A program made the translations under genes and the position numbers. Positions 31,027 through 39,290 of a stretch of 64,000 nucleotides of DNA are shown here, piece by piece; the first letter of the stretch is position 1, and every line of letters starts with the position of its first letter. The stretch is from JBBDSV01 sp040904785 (GTDB lineage Bacteria > Actinomycetota > Nitriliruptoria > Nitriliruptorales > Nitriliruptoraceae): the NCBI GenBank assembly GCA_040904785.1, contig JBBDSV010000086.1, forward strand, positions 19,581 through 83,580, in the 5' to 3' direction. Below the pieces are notes generated by a model. That model saw only the letters and a program-made list of their open reading frames with translations, made no database searches and was not told the origin of the DNA.

Positions 31027-31998
31027 ATGAGTGACGCCGACGGGCGTCGGCTCGATGTTGACGCGATCCTGGAAGGGTTCGCGGACCCGGTTGGCCCCGA
31101 CCATCGTGCGGGCATGGTCGCGATCTGCGGACGACCCAACGTCGGCAAGTCGACACTGGTCAACCACCTCGTGGGGGAGAAGATTGCGATCGTCACCGAC
31201 ATCCCCGGCACGACGCGATCAGCGATCCGTGGGGTCGTGACCCGTGACGATGCGCAGCTGATCCTGCTCGACACGCCAGGACTCGCCAAGCCGCGCACGT
31301 TGCTCACCCGGCGCCTCAACGACCTCGTGCGCGACACGTGGGCGGGTGTCGACGCTGTGCTGTTCCTGGTGGATGCCGCGGCCGGCATCGGCCGTGGCGA
31401 CGCGTTCCTCGCCGCCGAGCTTCGCGCCGTCAACACGCCGGTGATCGCGGTGGCGAACAAGATCGACGAGTTGCGCGACACGTCGGCCTTGCTGCCGATT
31501 CTGGCGCGACTGGCGGAACTGCGGGGGCCCGACGCGCCGTTCACCGAGGTCGTCCCGGTCTCGGCGGCGTCTGGCGACAACGTTGATCGTCTGCTGCAGC
31601 TGACGATCAACCAGCTGCCGCATGCCGGGCGCCTGTTCCCGGGCGGCCAGGTCACCGACCAGCCGGAACGTGTGCGCGCTGCGGAGATCCTGCGGGAGAA
31701 GTTGCTCGACGGCGCACGTGACGAACTTCCGCACTCGATCGCGGTGACCGTCGATGAGGTCCGCGACGATACGAACCGTGCGGATCTGGTCCATATCGAC
31801 GCGGTCATCCACGTCGAGCGTGACTCGCAGAAGGGCATCGTTATCGGCCAGGGCGGGCAGCGCCTGAAGGCGGCGGCAACGGCCGCCCGTCACGACCTCG
31901 AAGTGCTGTTCGGTCGCAAGGTGTTCCTCACCACGCACGTGCGTGTCGCGAAGGAATGGCAGCGCGACCCCAAGATGTTGGGACGTCTCGGGTACTGA
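31027..31998 (+). CDS. era: GTPase Era
   Basis: A 323-residue GTPase with G1 GRPNVGKST (about residues 36-44), G3 DTPG, G4 NKID and a C-terminal KH domain with VIGQGGQRLK. Era binds the 3' end of 16S rRNA and acts in 30S assembly. The N-terminus has about 25 extra residues before the G domain. It belongs functionally with ybeY and rsmE in the same cluster, all of which act on 16S rRNA. Confidence 0.95.
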   Translation: MSDADGRRLDVDAILEGFADPVGPDHRAGMVAICGRPNVGKSTLVNHLVGEKIAIVTDIPGTTRSAIRGVVTRDDAQLILLDTPGLAKPRTLLTRRLNDLVRDTWAGVDAVLFLVDAAAGIGRGDAFLAAELRAVNTPVIAVANKIDELRDTSALLPILARLAELRGPDAPFTEVVPVSAASGDNVDRLLQLTINQLPHAGRLFPGGQVTDQPERVRAAEILREKLLDGARDELPHSIAVTVDEVRDDTNRADLVHIDAVIHVERDSQKGIVIGQGGQRLKAAATAARHDLEVLFGRKVFLTTHVRVAKEWQRDPKMLGRLGY

Positions 31999-32055
31999 TC
32001 GTCGCTCCCGTGCCGCGACTACTCTCCCGACAACCGGGCTGGGGGCTCATCGGCG

Positions 32056-32409
32056 ATGCGATTCGAACCCGCGCAGATTGAAGCGTTCGCGGCCCGACTT
32101 GCCGATGCCCGCGCCGCGAAGGGGTGGACCCGCCAGCAGGTCGTCGATGCCGTGGACGGGGTGTCTGAGCCCCAGCAGATCTACAACTACGAGCAGGGCC
32201 GTCGGGCTCCCGAGCGTGCGGATGTGGTCATGGCGTTGGAGCGTGCGCTCGACCTGCCCGCGGGCGCCCTGTGTCGCCACCTGGGGTTCGGTCCGGTTGA
32301 CGAACAGCTGGCCCCGGCTGAGGTCGCCGATGCCATCGCGGCCGATCCGCGGCTGTCCCTCGACGCCAAGCGGCAGTTGCTCAGTGCGTATCGTCGTCTG
32401 ACGAGATGA
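32056..32409 (+). CDS. XRE-family helix-turn-helix regulator
   Basis: A 117-residue protein with a Cro/C1-type DNA-binding domain (about residues 8-75). Helices include WTRQQVVDAVDG and the recognition region EPQQIYNYEQGRRAPE, and ALERALDLP closes the domain. A C-terminal tail of about 40 residues may mediate dimer formation. A near-perfect palindrome lies about 200 bases downstream (32608-32626), just before a lipoprotein gene, and may be its operator (inference). The 3' end overlaps a small minus-strand frame. Confidence 0.83.
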   Translation: MRFEPAQIEAFAARLADARAAKGWTRQQVVDAVDGVSEPQQIYNYEQGRRAPERADVVMALERALDLPAGALCRHLGFGPVDEQLAPAEVADAIAADPRLSLDAKRQLLSAYRRLTR

Positions 32410-32524
32410 TCGGTTCGGCGGCGCCGGCGACAATCCGGAGGAACACCTCGAGCTGGTGCTGGCGCGCGGCGAGATCTTCGACGCGGTCCTCGAGTGATGC
32501 GAGTCGTTCCTCCAGCGAATTCAT
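32381..32524 (-). CDS. small coiled-coil protein (47 residues)
   Basis: From ATG 32524 the frame encodes a heptad-like sequence (MNSLEERLASLEDRVEDLAA, then RQHQLEVFLRIVAG) that would form one amphipathic coiled-coil helix. A GGGGA stretch lies five bases before the ATG. It overlaps the last 29 bases of the XRE gene tail-to-tail. I do not recognise the family. Its regular Leu spacing makes it more than random, but its short length keeps confidence moderate. Confidence 0.45.
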   Translation of the reverse strand: MNSLEERLASLEDRVEDLAARQHQLEVFLRIVAGAAEPIISSDDDTH

Positions 32525-32607
32525 GGCTGTCCCCGCTCGGTCGTCCGCGCCCATCCTGCCTCGCGGCGCACGGTGATCGAACACGCGTTCGGTCACGCTG
32601 TGGACGT

Positions 32608-32626
32608 CATACACGCAGCGTATATG
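32608..32626. promoter_or_regulatory. 19-base palindrome, candidate operator
   Basis: CATACACGC (32608-32616), a central A, then GCGTATATG (32618-32626) form an inverted repeat with 8 of 9 pairs matching. It is unusually AT-rich for this window and contains TATATG, which could be a -10 element for the lipoprotein gene at 32723. It lies between that gene and the minus-strand small gene, beside the XRE regulator. Confidence 0.5.
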
Positions 32627-32722
32627 TCGGCGGCGTGGGAAACACGGTGATGCAACGCTGCGGCTGATGGCGACGTCTGATGGATGTGGCGGAACGACCG
32701 CCCGGAGCCAAGGACAACGGCC

Positions 32723-33163
32723 ATGTACGCAACAGCTTCAGCGGTTCGCCAGTGGCGAATCCGGATCGCAGTGCTCGCGGCGACGGCATTGATCGTCGCC
32801 GCATGCGGAACCGACGCCCCGGAGGACGAAGCCGACGGCAGCACGCCGCCGGCGGCAGGCATGTGCGCCGAGGACACGCCGGACTGCGTCGACGTCGTGA
32901 TCGAGGACCCCGTCGAGGGTGCACCTGACGAAGCGGCGGATGTCGCCGCGGCAGAGGAACTGTTGGGGACGCCTGAGGAAGCGCTCGACGCCGATGTGCG
33001 GATCGCCCGCCGTGGCGAGGAACAGTTTGCGCTCACCGAGGACTATGTCATCGGCCGGCAGACGGTCGAACTCGACGAGATCGACGGACAGTTCGTCGTC
33101 ACGTCGGTGACGGTCGAACTCACTGACGGCCCGGTGACGGTCACCGACGCCGAGCAGAACTGA
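32723..33163 (+). CDS. small secreted lipoprotein, function unknown
   Basis: A 146-residue protein. The signal ends in the lipobox VAAC (ALIVAACGTD, Cys about residue 28), followed by an acidic, Asp/Glu/Ala-rich region with a CxxxxxxC pair (AGMCAEDTPDC). The C-terminal ~60 residues look beta-rich. ATG 32723 with AAGGA seven bases upstream is preferred over a GTG at 32684. I do not recognise a family. It is convergent with the BCCT transporter gene. Confidence 0.7.
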   Translation: MYATASAVRQWRIRIAVLAATALIVAACGTDAPEDEADGSTPPAAGMCAEDTPDCVDVVIEDPVEGAPDEAADVAAAEELLGTPEEALDADVRIARRGEEQFALTEDYVIGRQTVELDEIDGQFVVTSVTVELTDGPVTVTDAEQN

Positions 33164-33181
33164 CGCCCGGCGTCGGTGCGA

Positions 33182-33217
33182 GCCGGTGCGGCAGGCGCGT
33201 TCGCCCTCCGCACCGGC
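33182..33217. terminator. GC-rich hairpin between convergent genes
   Basis: GCCGGTGCGG (33182-33191) and CCGCACCGGC (33208-33217) pair perfectly over 10 bases with a 16-base loop. It sits between the stops of the lipoprotein (33163) and of the BCCT transporter (33224). There is no U tract, as is common in actinobacterial terminators. It probably ends transcription from both sides. Confidence 0.6.
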
Positions 33218-33223
33218 ATCGGG

Positions 33224-34813
33224 TCAGCGCGGGTCGAGCTCGCTCGAGGCGGTGACCGTCGGACTCGAATCCCGATCCGCAGGCTCGACGACGATCTCGC
33301 CCGCCGAATCCTTCGCGAGCCCGCGCGCCACACCCCAGGCGACGACGACGAGCACAACAGCGAAGGGCAGCCCGGTGGCGACCGATCCTGCCTGGAACGC
33401 GCCCAGACCTCCGGCCGACAGCAGCACGGCTGCGACGACACCTTCGGACAGCGCCCAGAACAGCCGCAGTCCCTTCGGTGGGTCCAGCTGGCCGCCGGAC
33501 GCGATCATGTCGATCACGAACGACCCCGAGTCGGAACTGGTCACGAAGAACACGGTGACGACGATGATCGCCAGCACCGACATCAACGCGCTCGCGGGCA
33601 GTGCCTCGAGCAGGCCGAACATGCCCGATCCCGCGTAGTCGACCGTTTCGCTGATCGTCGCGATGCCCTCGAGTTCGAGGTGCAGGGCGGTGTTGCCCAT
33701 GACGGTGAACCACAGGAACGACACGAGCGTGGGGACGAACAGCACTCCTCCAATGAACTCGCGAATCGTGCGACCGCGGGAAATGCGCGCGATGAACATG
33801 CCGACGAACGGCGACCACGAGATCCACCAGGCCCAGTAGAAGATGGTCCAGGCGCCTGCCCAGCCGTCTCCGCCGTAGGAGCCGCCCCAGCCGAGCAGGG
33901 GGATCGTCTGGAAGACGTAGTTGCCGATGTTCTCGAAGTAGGCGGTCAGCAGCACCAGGGTCGGACCCGCCAGGGCGACGAATCCGAGCAGAATCGCTGC
34001 GAGAATCATGTTCGTCTGCGACAGGCGCTTGATGCCCTTGTCCAGCCCCGACATCACGGATGCAGTCGCGGCCACGGTGATGAGCGCAATCAAGATGATC
34101 TGTGTGCCGCTGCTCACCGGAATGTCGAACAGGCGATTGAGTCCGGAATTGATCTGTGCCACGCCGAGGCCGAGCGATGTCGCGATCCCGAACATCGTTC
34201 CCAGAATCGCCAGGATGTCGACCAGGTTGCCGAGCCAGCCCTTGTAGCGCTCACCGATCAGCGGATACAGCGCCGAGCGGACCGTCATCGGCAGGCCGTG
34301 TCGGTAGCCGAAGTAGGCCAGTGACAGGCCCAGCACCGCATACACCGCCCAGGGTCCCAGTCCCCAATGGTGGAACGTCAGCAGCATCGCCTCGCTCGCG
34401 GCCTCCTGCGAACCCGCTGCGATCTGTTCGCCGATGCGCTGCGGTGGGTCGATCGCGAAGTGTGAAACCGGCTCCTCGACGCCCCAGAACACCAGTCCGA
34501 TGCCCATGCCGGCGGCGAAGAGCATCGAGAACCAGGTCAGGTAGCTGTAGTCGGGCTCCGAGTCGTCCGGACCCAGCTTGACATCCGCGTGCCGGCCGAT
34601 GGCCAGCCACAAGCAGAAGATCAGCAGGAAGGCGACGCTGGCGATGAAGAACCAGCCGAAGGTCGAGATGACGAAGTTGAACACCGCGTTCAGCGCAGCG
34701 CCCGCACTCTCGGTCGCAACAGCGCCGTAGGTGACGAAGAGCACGATGAGTCCCGCGGAAACGGGAAACACCACCGGATGAATGTGTGTTTTCACGCGGT
34801 CGAGTGTCGACAT
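33224..34813 (-). CDS. BCCT-family betaine/carnitine/choline transporter
   Basis: A 529-residue membrane protein with about 12 membrane segments and short polar ends. Family motifs are GMGIGLVFWGVEEPVSHF (about residues 93-110) and the Trp-rich signature around YWAWWISWSPFVGMFIARIS (about 325-344), which contains the substrate-binding Trp box. It probably takes up glycine betaine or similar osmolytes with sodium or protons. ATG 34813 has GGGAGAGGA upstream. The 233 bases upstream (34814-35046) hold no clear gene; I see no convincing promoter there. Confidence 0.92.
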   Translation of the reverse strand: MSTLDRVKTHIHPVVFPVSAGLIVLFVTYGAVATESAGAALNAVFNFVISTFGWFFIASVAFLLIFCLWLAIGRHADVKLGPDDSEPDYSYLTWFSMLFAAGMGIGLVFWGVEEPVSHFAIDPPQRIGEQIAAGSQEAASEAMLLTFHHWGLGPWAVYAVLGLSLAYFGYRHGLPMTVRSALYPLIGERYKGWLGNLVDILAILGTMFGIATSLGLGVAQINSGLNRLFDIPVSSGTQIILIALITVAATASVMSGLDKGIKRLSQTNMILAAILLGFVALAGPTLVLLTAYFENIGNYVFQTIPLLGWGGSYGGDGWAGAWTIFYWAWWISWSPFVGMFIARISRGRTIREFIGGVLFVPTLVSFLWFTVMGNTALHLELEGIATISETVDYAGSGMFGLLEALPASALMSVLAIIVVTVFFVTSSDSGSFVIDMIASGGQLDPPKGLRLFWALSEGVVAAVLLSAGGLGAFQAGSVATGLPFAVVLVVVAWGVARGLAKDSAGEIVVEPADRDSSPTVTASSELDPR

Positions 34814-35046
34814 GCAATCCTCTCCCAGTCGCGGTGCCGGCAACGCGCTTCGATTCTGCGGCAACAGCGCGCGGCGGGGGCCCGCCAGCCAGCACCTCGT
34901 TGTCGCACGTGACGTGCGGCGGCACACCCTCGCAAACCGGCGCGCGGGTTTCCACCCTCATCGCGGCGATGGTGGCCATTCGTCCCAGATCGCGCGTTGG
35001 GCGCGAACACGTGCGCGTTGAGTGCGCTCGTTCGGTCGGCGGGTGC

Positions 35047-35547
35047 TCAGTTCGATGAGCGCGATCGTGGCGCGGCGTCGGCGCCGCGGGTTCGCACCAG
35101 CGGCATGACGACGCCGGGGATGGCCAGGATCGCCAGCAGGCCGATCGCGGTGTCCTGCGAAGCTGTCGTGACGATCAGGGACACGATGTAGGCGAGTGCG
35201 GCACTGAGGCTGAAGATCCGCGCGGCGCGGTGGTCGGCCTCCCGAATCGTGATGGCGACGAACCACAGCACGATGAGCGGGACGATGAGGACGACCGCAT
35301 CGAGCAGCAGCGGAACCGTGCCCGTGAACGCCACGGTCAGCACGCCGACGAGTCCCAGGGCGGCGAACTCGAGGGATCGACGACCGAGCAATCGACCGCT
35401 CGTCGCCAGCGCCAGCGGCATCGCCAGAAATGCGAATGCTGCAGCCGGGAACCGCACCGACAGCGGGTAGGCCGTCATCGTCGCGAACCCGGCGATGATC
35501 GACAGGCGCAGCAGCGCACGCGACTCAGCGTCGGTCGGTCGTTTCAT
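35047..35547 (-). CDS. small integral membrane protein
   Basis: A 166-residue protein of mostly hydrophobic sequence with about five predicted membrane segments and a charged C-terminus. No family is recognised. ATG 35547 has GGAGG directly adjacent to it, which is too close for a normal ribosome site, so the true start is uncertain. It lies upstream of the BCCT gene on the same strand, 233 bases away. Confidence 0.65.
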   Translation of the reverse strand: MKRPTDAESRALLRLSIIAGFATMTAYPLSVRFPAAAFAFLAMPLALATSGRLLGRRSLEFAALGLVGVLTVAFTGTVPLLLDAVVLIVPLIVLWFVAITIREADHRAARIFSLSAALAYIVSLIVTTASQDTAIGLLAILAIPGVVMPLVRTRGADAAPRSRSSN

Positions 35548-35668
35548 CCTCCACCCTTCGACTCGGCGGCACCGTAGCCGCCGCTGTCGCCGCTGCGCGC
35601 AGGCGCCCCAAGGCCGCGGATGTAGCCTGCCGCGTGTCATCGACCACCTTGCGACCGACGAGGACCGT

Positions 35669-37129
35669 GTGGGCAGCCCCAACGAGCGCGGCGTCACGCC
35701 CCTGAGTGAGGACGTGGCCGCCTGGTACAACGAGATCGTCTTCAAGGCCGAATTGGCCGACCGGGGGCCGGCGAAGGGCACGATGGTCGTGCGGCCCTAC
35801 GGCTACCGCCTGTGGGAGCTGCTCCAGGCGCAGCTGGATGAGCGGTTCAAGGCCACCGGGCACGTCAACGCCTACTTCCCGCTGTTCATCCCGATGTCGC
35901 TGTTGACCAAGGAAGCCGAGCACGTCGAAGGCTTCGCGCCCGAGCTTGCGGTCGTCACCCACGGTGGCGGCAAGGAACTCGACGAACCGCTCGTGGTGCG
36001 TCCGACTTCGGAGACGGTCATCGGCACGATGTACGCCCGATGGATCAGCTCGTACCGGGACCTGCCCCTGCTCATCAACCAGTGGGCGAACGTCGTCCGC
36101 TGGGAACTGCGGCCGCGGATGTTCCTGCGGACCACCGAGTTCCTGTGGCAGGAAGGACACACCGCCCACGCGTCGGCCGACGAGGCGATGGACGAGACAC
36201 TGCGCATGTTCGACGTCTACGAGGAATTCGCCCGCAATGTCGCCGCGATCCCGATGATCCCCGGCGAGAAGACCCCGGGGGAGCGGTTCGCCGGTGCGGT
36301 GCGCACGTTCACCATTGAAGGGGTCATGCGCGATGGCAAGGCGCTGCAGTGCGGCACCTCGCACTACATGGGGACAAATTTCGCCGAAGCGTTCGACATC
36401 ACCTTCCAGGACGAACACAACGAACAGCAGTACGTCCACACGACGTCGTGGGGGATGTCGACGCGCATGATCGGCGCGGTCATCCTCGCGCACGGTGACG
36501 ACCAGGGTCTCGTGTTGCCGCCGCGGCTGGCGCCGATCCAGGTTGTGATCGTGCCGATCGGACGCGGCGATGAAGCCGCCGGCCCTCGTGCCAAGGCCGC
36601 CGAACTCGCCGACGCCCTGCGGGCACAGGGCATCCGTGTCGAGGTCGATGATCGTGATGCCTCACCGGGCTTCAAGTTCAACGACTGGGAGCTGCGGGGT
36701 GTGCCGCTGCGTGTCGAGCTCGGGCCACGCGATCTGGCCGACGGCGAAGTCGTGCTCGTCCCACGTGTCGGGCCGACCGACGATCGCGGGCGGGTGCACA
36801 AGCACCGCCAGGGATTCGACGCGTTCATCGCCGGAGCGGCCACGTGGCTCGACGACTACCACGAGACGCTGCTGGAGCGGGCACGCGACTTCCGCGCGTC
36901 CCGTGAAGCGGCGTGCGACGACTGGGACGCGTTCACCGCGCAGGTCCGCACGGGCGTGGCATTGGCGCTGCACTGCGGCCAGTCGACCTGTGAGGACGAC
37001 ATCAAGGACGCGACCGCCGCGACGCCACGGTGCGTTCCCACCGAGGTCGATGACGAGTCGGGCGTCTGCGTGCGCTGCGGCGCTCCCGCGTCCTACGGGC
37101 GCCGCGTCGCGTTCGCACGCGCCTACTGA
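35669..37129 (+). CDS. proS: prolyl-tRNA synthetase (short, archaeal/eukaryal type)
   Basis: A 486-residue class II synthetase of the ProS type 3 group, without the long editing insertion of E. coli ProS. Class II motif 2 is seen as WELRPRMFLRTTEFLWQEGH, preceded by VVRPTSETVI, which contacts proline and ATP. The C-terminal zinc-binding region has Cys in CGQSTCEDD and VCVRCGAP, and the chain ends in Tyr, as in Thermus ProS, where the terminal carboxylate reaches the active site. GTG 35669 with AGGA upstream is chosen; a conserved-looking PLSEDVAAWYNEIV follows soon after. Confidence 0.94.
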   Translation: MGSPNERGVTPLSEDVAAWYNEIVFKAELADRGPAKGTMVVRPYGYRLWELLQAQLDERFKATGHVNAYFPLFIPMSLLTKEAEHVEGFAPELAVVTHGGGKELDEPLVVRPTSETVIGTMYARWISSYRDLPLLINQWANVVRWELRPRMFLRTTEFLWQEGHTAHASADEAMDETLRMFDVYEEFARNVAAIPMIPGEKTPGERFAGAVRTFTIEGVMRDGKALQCGTSHYMGTNFAEAFDITFQDEHNEQQYVHTTSWGMSTRMIGAVILAHGDDQGLVLPPRLAPIQVVIVPIGRGDEAAGPRAKAAELADALRAQGIRVEVDDRDASPGFKFNDWELRGVPLRVELGPRDLADGEVVLVPRVGPTDDRGRVHKHRQGFDAFIAGAATWLDDYHETLLERARDFRASREAACDDWDAFTAQVRTGVALALHCGQSTCEDDIKDATAATPRCVPTEVDDESGVCVRCGAPASYGRRVAFARAY

Positions 37130-37210
37130 ACGTGCGCGTGATGCCGAGCCGGCGTCACCGACGTCGACAGGCTCGCTACGGTGCGTTGCCGGTCAAGCGC
37201 GAGGACAGAC

Positions 37211-37864
37211 GTGACGGTGCTTGCATTCGTGCGACACGCCACGACAGCCGCGACTGGCGTGCGGCTCGGTGGGTGGACGCCCGGTGTCCACCTCGACGCG
37301 GCAGGTCGGGCGCAGGCGGATGCGCTCGCCAAACGCTGGGCGAAGCTGCCGGTCGCCGCGGTCTATGCCTCGCCGCTGGAGCGCACGGTGGAGACGGCAC
37401 GTCCGCTGGCGCGCGCCCACGGCAAACGTGTGCGGGTGCGCCCGTCTTTCGGCGAGGTCGACTACGGCGAGTGGACGGACCGGCCGCTGTCGCAACTGCG
37501 GCGCCGCACGGGGTGGCGGACGGTGCAGGCAACACCGTCGCGGTGGCAGTTTCCCGGGGGTGAATCGATCCGTGCAGCCCAGCTGCGCGCCGTCGATGGG
37601 ACCGAAGAGCTCGTCGCCGCACACGGTGACGAACTGATCGTCGTCGTGACCCATGCGGACATCATCAAGTCGGTCGTGGCCCACTTCCTCGCGATGCCGC
37701 TCGACGCGTTCCAGCGGATCACCGTCGACCCCGCCTCGACAACGCTGCTCGTGATCCCGACTGAGGGCACTCCGACGCTGCGTGCCCTCAATTACACCGG
37801 ACCGCTGACGAATCTGCTGTCCGCGGATTCGCCGGCACGCGCGGCACGCGAGGTGCGCCGGTGA
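37211..37864 (+). CDS. MSMEG_4193-family histidine phosphatase/phosphomutase
   Basis: A 217-residue histidine-phosphatase-fold protein. The phosphohistidine motif is VRHATT (near residue 7; RHA instead of the usual RHG), followed by ASPLERTVETA, GEVDYGEW and the second catalytic His in VVTHADI. GTG 37211 has GAGGAC just upstream. With the next two genes it forms the actinobacterial trio known from family descriptions as a three-gene system in which this protein is a proposed phosphomutase. The substrate is unknown. The stop overlaps the DUF3090 start. Confidence 0.87.
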   Translation: MTVLAFVRHATTAATGVRLGGWTPGVHLDAAGRAQADALAKRWAKLPVAAVYASPLERTVETARPLARAHGKRVRVRPSFGEVDYGEWTDRPLSQLRRRTGWRTVQATPSRWQFPGGESIRAAQLRAVDGTEELVAAHGDELIVVVTHADIIKSVVAHFLAMPLDAFQRITVDPASTTLLVIPTEGTPTLRALNYTGPLTNLLSADSPARAAREVRR

Positions 37865-38373
37865 GTCGTGAGCACGACATGACGCAGCCGCATCACGTCA
37901 CCGTCGGCTACGCGGGGACGCCCGGCGCTCGGACGTTCTACCTCCAGTTCGAAGACGACGCGGACCGCATCACGCTGCGGATCGAAAAGGTCCAGGTGGC
38001 CGGTATCGCCGACTTGCTATCCGGTCTGCTCGCCGACCAGGACAATCGACCGGCCACCGACTGGGACCGGACGGCGATGGCGCTCCGCGCGCCGATCGAA
38101 CCCGCATGGCAGGTCGGCGATATCGGTGTCGGCATCGACGAGGCGACCGGCCAATACGTGCTCGAACTGCATCGCCTGACGAGGGACGCCGATGATCCGG
38201 CCGACGTCCTTCGGGTCGCCATCGATGTCGACCAGGCGCGACGATTCGTTGCCCATGCCGTCGAACAGGTCGGTGAAGGCCGTCGCGCATGCCCGTTGTG
38301 CGGGCGGCCGATGGCGAGCGACGGCTCCCATGTCTGTCCGTCGACCAACGGCCACGGGACGCTGACGCAGTGA
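37861..38373 (+). CDS. DUF3090 family protein (second member of trio)
   Basis: A 170-residue protein of the uncharacterised DUF3090 family. The start (FYLQFEDDADRITLRIEKVQV near residues 26-46) is typical of the family. The C-terminus has Cys144, Cys147 and Cys159 (CPLCGRP and HVCPSTN), with nearby His, suggesting a small zinc-binding tail. GTG 37861 overlaps the upstream stop, and its own stop overlaps the next start, so all three genes are translationally coupled. There is no known activity; it may be a binding or adaptor subunit. Confidence 0.88.
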   Translation: MSREHDMTQPHHVTVGYAGTPGARTFYLQFEDDADRITLRIEKVQVAGIADLLSGLLADQDNRPATDWDRTAMALRAPIEPAWQVGDIGVGIDEATGQYVLELHRLTRDADDPADVLRVAIDVDQARRFVAHAVEQVGEGRRACPLCGRPMASDGSHVCPSTNGHGTLTQ

Positions 38374-39170
38374 CCGGCGAGCAGCGCGTCGAGCTGCTGC
38401 GCGACGCCGACCTCGACGTCCTCGGGCGCCTGACGACCGCATCGAACGCCGCGTACCTCGTCCGGATCATTGCAACGTCGGCCCGCGGTGTCGATCGCGA
38501 TCCGACGCATCCGGCGGCACATGCGGTCGACGACATCCCGGAGGAACAGTTGGCGGTGTACAAGCCAGTGGCGGGGGAACGGCCGTTGGTCGACTTTCCG
38601 CCAGAGACGCTCCATCGTCGGGAGGCCGCCGCCTGGCACGTCATGGACGCGCTCGGCTGGGGCCTCGTGCCGCCCACGGTCATCCGCGACGGGCCGTATG
38701 GCGTGGGTAGCGTGCAGCAGTTCGTCGCCCACGACCCCCGCCTGCACTACTTCGTCCTCGCCGAGCAGGGAACGCCGGTGGTGCACGAGCGCCTGCGCCA
38801 GATGGCGGTTTTCGACCTCATCGTCAACAATGCCGACCGCAAGGCCGGCCATGTGCTCGCTCGCCGACCACAGATCGAGGACGAACGGGTCACCGCCGAG
38901 ATCCGCCTGATCGACCACGGTGTGTGCTTCCACGTCGAGGACAAGTTGCGCACGGTTGCGTGGGAGCTCGCGGGCAGTTCGCTCGACGCCGAACGGCCGG
39001 CGGTCACACGCCTGGTGTCCCGCTTCTCGACCGAGCTGGAACCCCGACTCGTGCCGCTGCTCGCCGACGACGAGATCGACGCGCTTCGGGCACGCCTGTC
39101 TGCGGTTGCCGCGCTCGACGTGCTCCCGCCACCGCGTGGCGACCGCCCGTATCCGTGGCCGCTGATCTGA
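38370..39170 (+). CDS. SCO1664-family PI3/4-kinase-like protein (third member of trio)
   Basis: A 266-residue protein with a reduced kinase-like layout. A likely ATP-binding Lys65 is in LAVYKPVAGE. The catalytic-loop-like FDLIVNNADRKAGH has Asp149, Asn153/154 and Asp156. A metal-binding IDHG with Asp182 takes the place of the DFG motif. Distant relation to phosphatidylinositol 3/4-kinases is noted for the family. The intact residues suggest a working phosphotransferase, not a dead copy. GTG 38370 overlaps the DUF3090 stop. Confidence 0.87.
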   Translation: MTGEQRVELLRDADLDVLGRLTTASNAAYLVRIIATSARGVDRDPTHPAAHAVDDIPEEQLAVYKPVAGERPLVDFPPETLHRREAAAWHVMDALGWGLVPPTVIRDGPYGVGSVQQFVAHDPRLHYFVLAEQGTPVVHERLRQMAVFDLIVNNADRKAGHVLARRPQIEDERVTAEIRLIDHGVCFHVEDKLRTVAWELAGSSLDAERPAVTRLVSRFSTELEPRLVPLLADDEIDALRARLSAVAALDVLPPPRGDRPYPWPLI

Positions 39171-39290
39171 GCGTCGGTGTGTCGGTCGATCAGCCCGGCA
39201 TCGCTATCGTGATCCGTAGCGCCCACCGGCTGCGACCGGACCGGCACACGTTGGCGTCGCCATGACGCGCGAGCACACGAAAGCCCGCTG

